Source: Ceratopteris richardii (taxonomy: Eukaryota > Streptophyta > Polypodiopsida > Polypodiales > Pteridaceae). Taken from it: DNA of 64,000 nt. Both the position numbers and the translations under genes were made by a program. The first letter of the stretch is position 1, and every line of letters starts with the position of its first letter. Below are positions 63,241-64,000 of this stretch, in pieces. The notes beneath the pieces were generated by a model, which was not told where the DNA came from, did no database searches, and was given only the letters and a program-made list of their open reading frames with translations. Location: positions 184,539,118 through 184,603,117 of the forward strand of contig CM035413.1 in NCBI GenBank assembly GCA_020310875.1, in the 5' to 3' direction.

Positions 63241-63729
63241 GTGGGAGTATTTATTCCATAGTCTTTTTCTCTTTCATTAGTACCTTTCAATACCATTTTT
63301 TGGGACACAAATGGACTTAATAGGGAGCAAATGGTATATAGAGAGGGGTGTGTGAATCATCCCTTAGAGGGGAGCACTTGTTGGCTTATACATGAGTGCC
63401 ATGTGGCACCCATATATGAAGCCACGTATTTCTATTATGGTAGAGAGAAAGAGAGAGGAAGCTATTTGAATGGATAGATGGTTGGTAGGTAAGGATGATA
63501 TTATTCACCATGTGATCAATTCCATTCTGAACTATTAATCTGGACTGCTCGATTTCATTATTGTTCTTCAAAAATCTCTCCTCTACAAAAGCGAAGAAGA
63601 TCATCTGGAGTATGATTGAACATAGTCCATGGAATCTTCATCTATACCAGCTCCAAAGGCTTATTTACTTGAGCTGATTTGAATGCTAAAAGAGAAGATG
63701 AACATGAAAATATTGGAGATTTCATCAAC
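63241..63729. other. Non-coding stretch, possible LTR piece
   Basis: No gene seen. Contains a short inverted repeat GTGCCATGTGGCAC near 63396 and a purine-rich run AGAGAGAAAGAGAGAGGAAG near 63442. It may be the 3' LTR area of the gypsy remnant before it. Confidence 0.3.
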
Positions 63730-64000
63730 ATCTTATTCAAATAGATGGTTCAAGGTGCCAAAGAAAAATGGGAAATTATGCTTTATTCAAGAATTGCAAC
63801 CTCTTAATAAAGTCACAATACAAAATGTAGGAACATGACCCATAGTATATGAGTTTGTTGAACCATTTTCTCGGCATTGCATTTAGTCAATGGGTGATCT
63901 CTATTTAAGTTAAGACCAATTTCAATTAGTGATTTAGAGTTGAGACATTAGAGGCCTAGTATGCATATGCACATTTTCACTGGTAGAGACTAATTATGTG
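63730..64000 (+). pseudogene. pol: Gypsy-like RT N-terminal remnant, unusual type, cut by window end
   Basis: FKVPKKNGKLCFIQELQPLN then KVTIQNVGT, a stop, PIVYEFVEPFSRHCI, a stop, SMGDLYL and DQFQLV. The order K.NGK..FIQ..QP.NKVTI..VG..PIV.EF.E.F is an RT fingers/palm pattern different from the other gypsy RTs in this window (which read VDYRKLN or LKKVN). It is full of stops. Confidence 0.55.

Noticed and set aside
1..64000. Host protein-coding gene, rRNA or tRNA
   Set aside because: Every sizeable frame with conserved motifs belongs to gag, pol, LINE ORF2 or the gypsy accessory ORFs; nothing else showed gene-like structure.

Overview
The window looks like intergenic DNA from a large, repeat-rich land plant genome. 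The evidence is plant-type Ty1/copia elements with initiator-Met tRNA primer sites, plant Ty3/gypsy elements (Athila/Tat-like and one chromovirus), a plant LINE with a zf-RVT tail, a CACTA-like DNA transposon and AT-rich sequence. A gymnosperm or fern is plausible, but the sequence alone does not settle the species. I found no host gene, rRNA or tRNA. Practically everything with coding character belongs to transposable elements, most of them broken by stops and frameshifts.

Left half (1-32092). This appears to be a stack of nested insertions seen from its right-hand side. Gypsy A (+, 1-11348) lies in gypsy C (-, 11349-18759). C lies in a copia fragment E (18760-19135), E in or beside gypsy D (-, to 21051), and D in gypsy B (+, 21052-32092). 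B is also interrupted by a young, complete copia element F (-, 22806-29317) with 1113-bp LTRs and a GAAGT target duplication. The region just before D's primer site carries a striking array of AAAATCGCGATTTT-like palindromes (19264-20075).

The most unusual biology is in gypsy A and B. Both have two consecutive integrase-type H2C2 zinc modules between RNase H and the integrase core. Both have a second aspartic-protease-like domain after the integrase. Both then carry a long accessory ORF. In A this reads as head domain, NLS-rich linker, acidic stretch, long coiled coil and aromatic-rich C-terminal domain (6076-10466). Element C has a similarly organised but highly diverged ORF in the same place. 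In A and B the accessory ORF starts right after a splice-acceptor-like site, so it could be made from a spliced subgenomic RNA. This is inference.

Middle (32093-45290). Here there is an LTR fragment with a GAA microsatellite, then a 5'-truncated LINE (about 34040-37418), an LTR-like segment with TATA box and primer site, a 198-bp tandem duplication, a copia 3' end on the minus strand with an expanded (CTT)n tract, and a badly decayed chromovirus (40291-44725) with a recognisable chromodomain.

Right half (45290-64000). Copia I (-) is split by copia J (46391-53615, ATGCC target duplication). J is itself split in its RT gene by a 2070-bp CACTA-like element (47784-49853, TTAA duplication). Further right, I holds a LINE that was split by copia K and then lost the junction on one side. 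The window ends in gypsy integrase and RT remnants and a 12-bp minisatellite.
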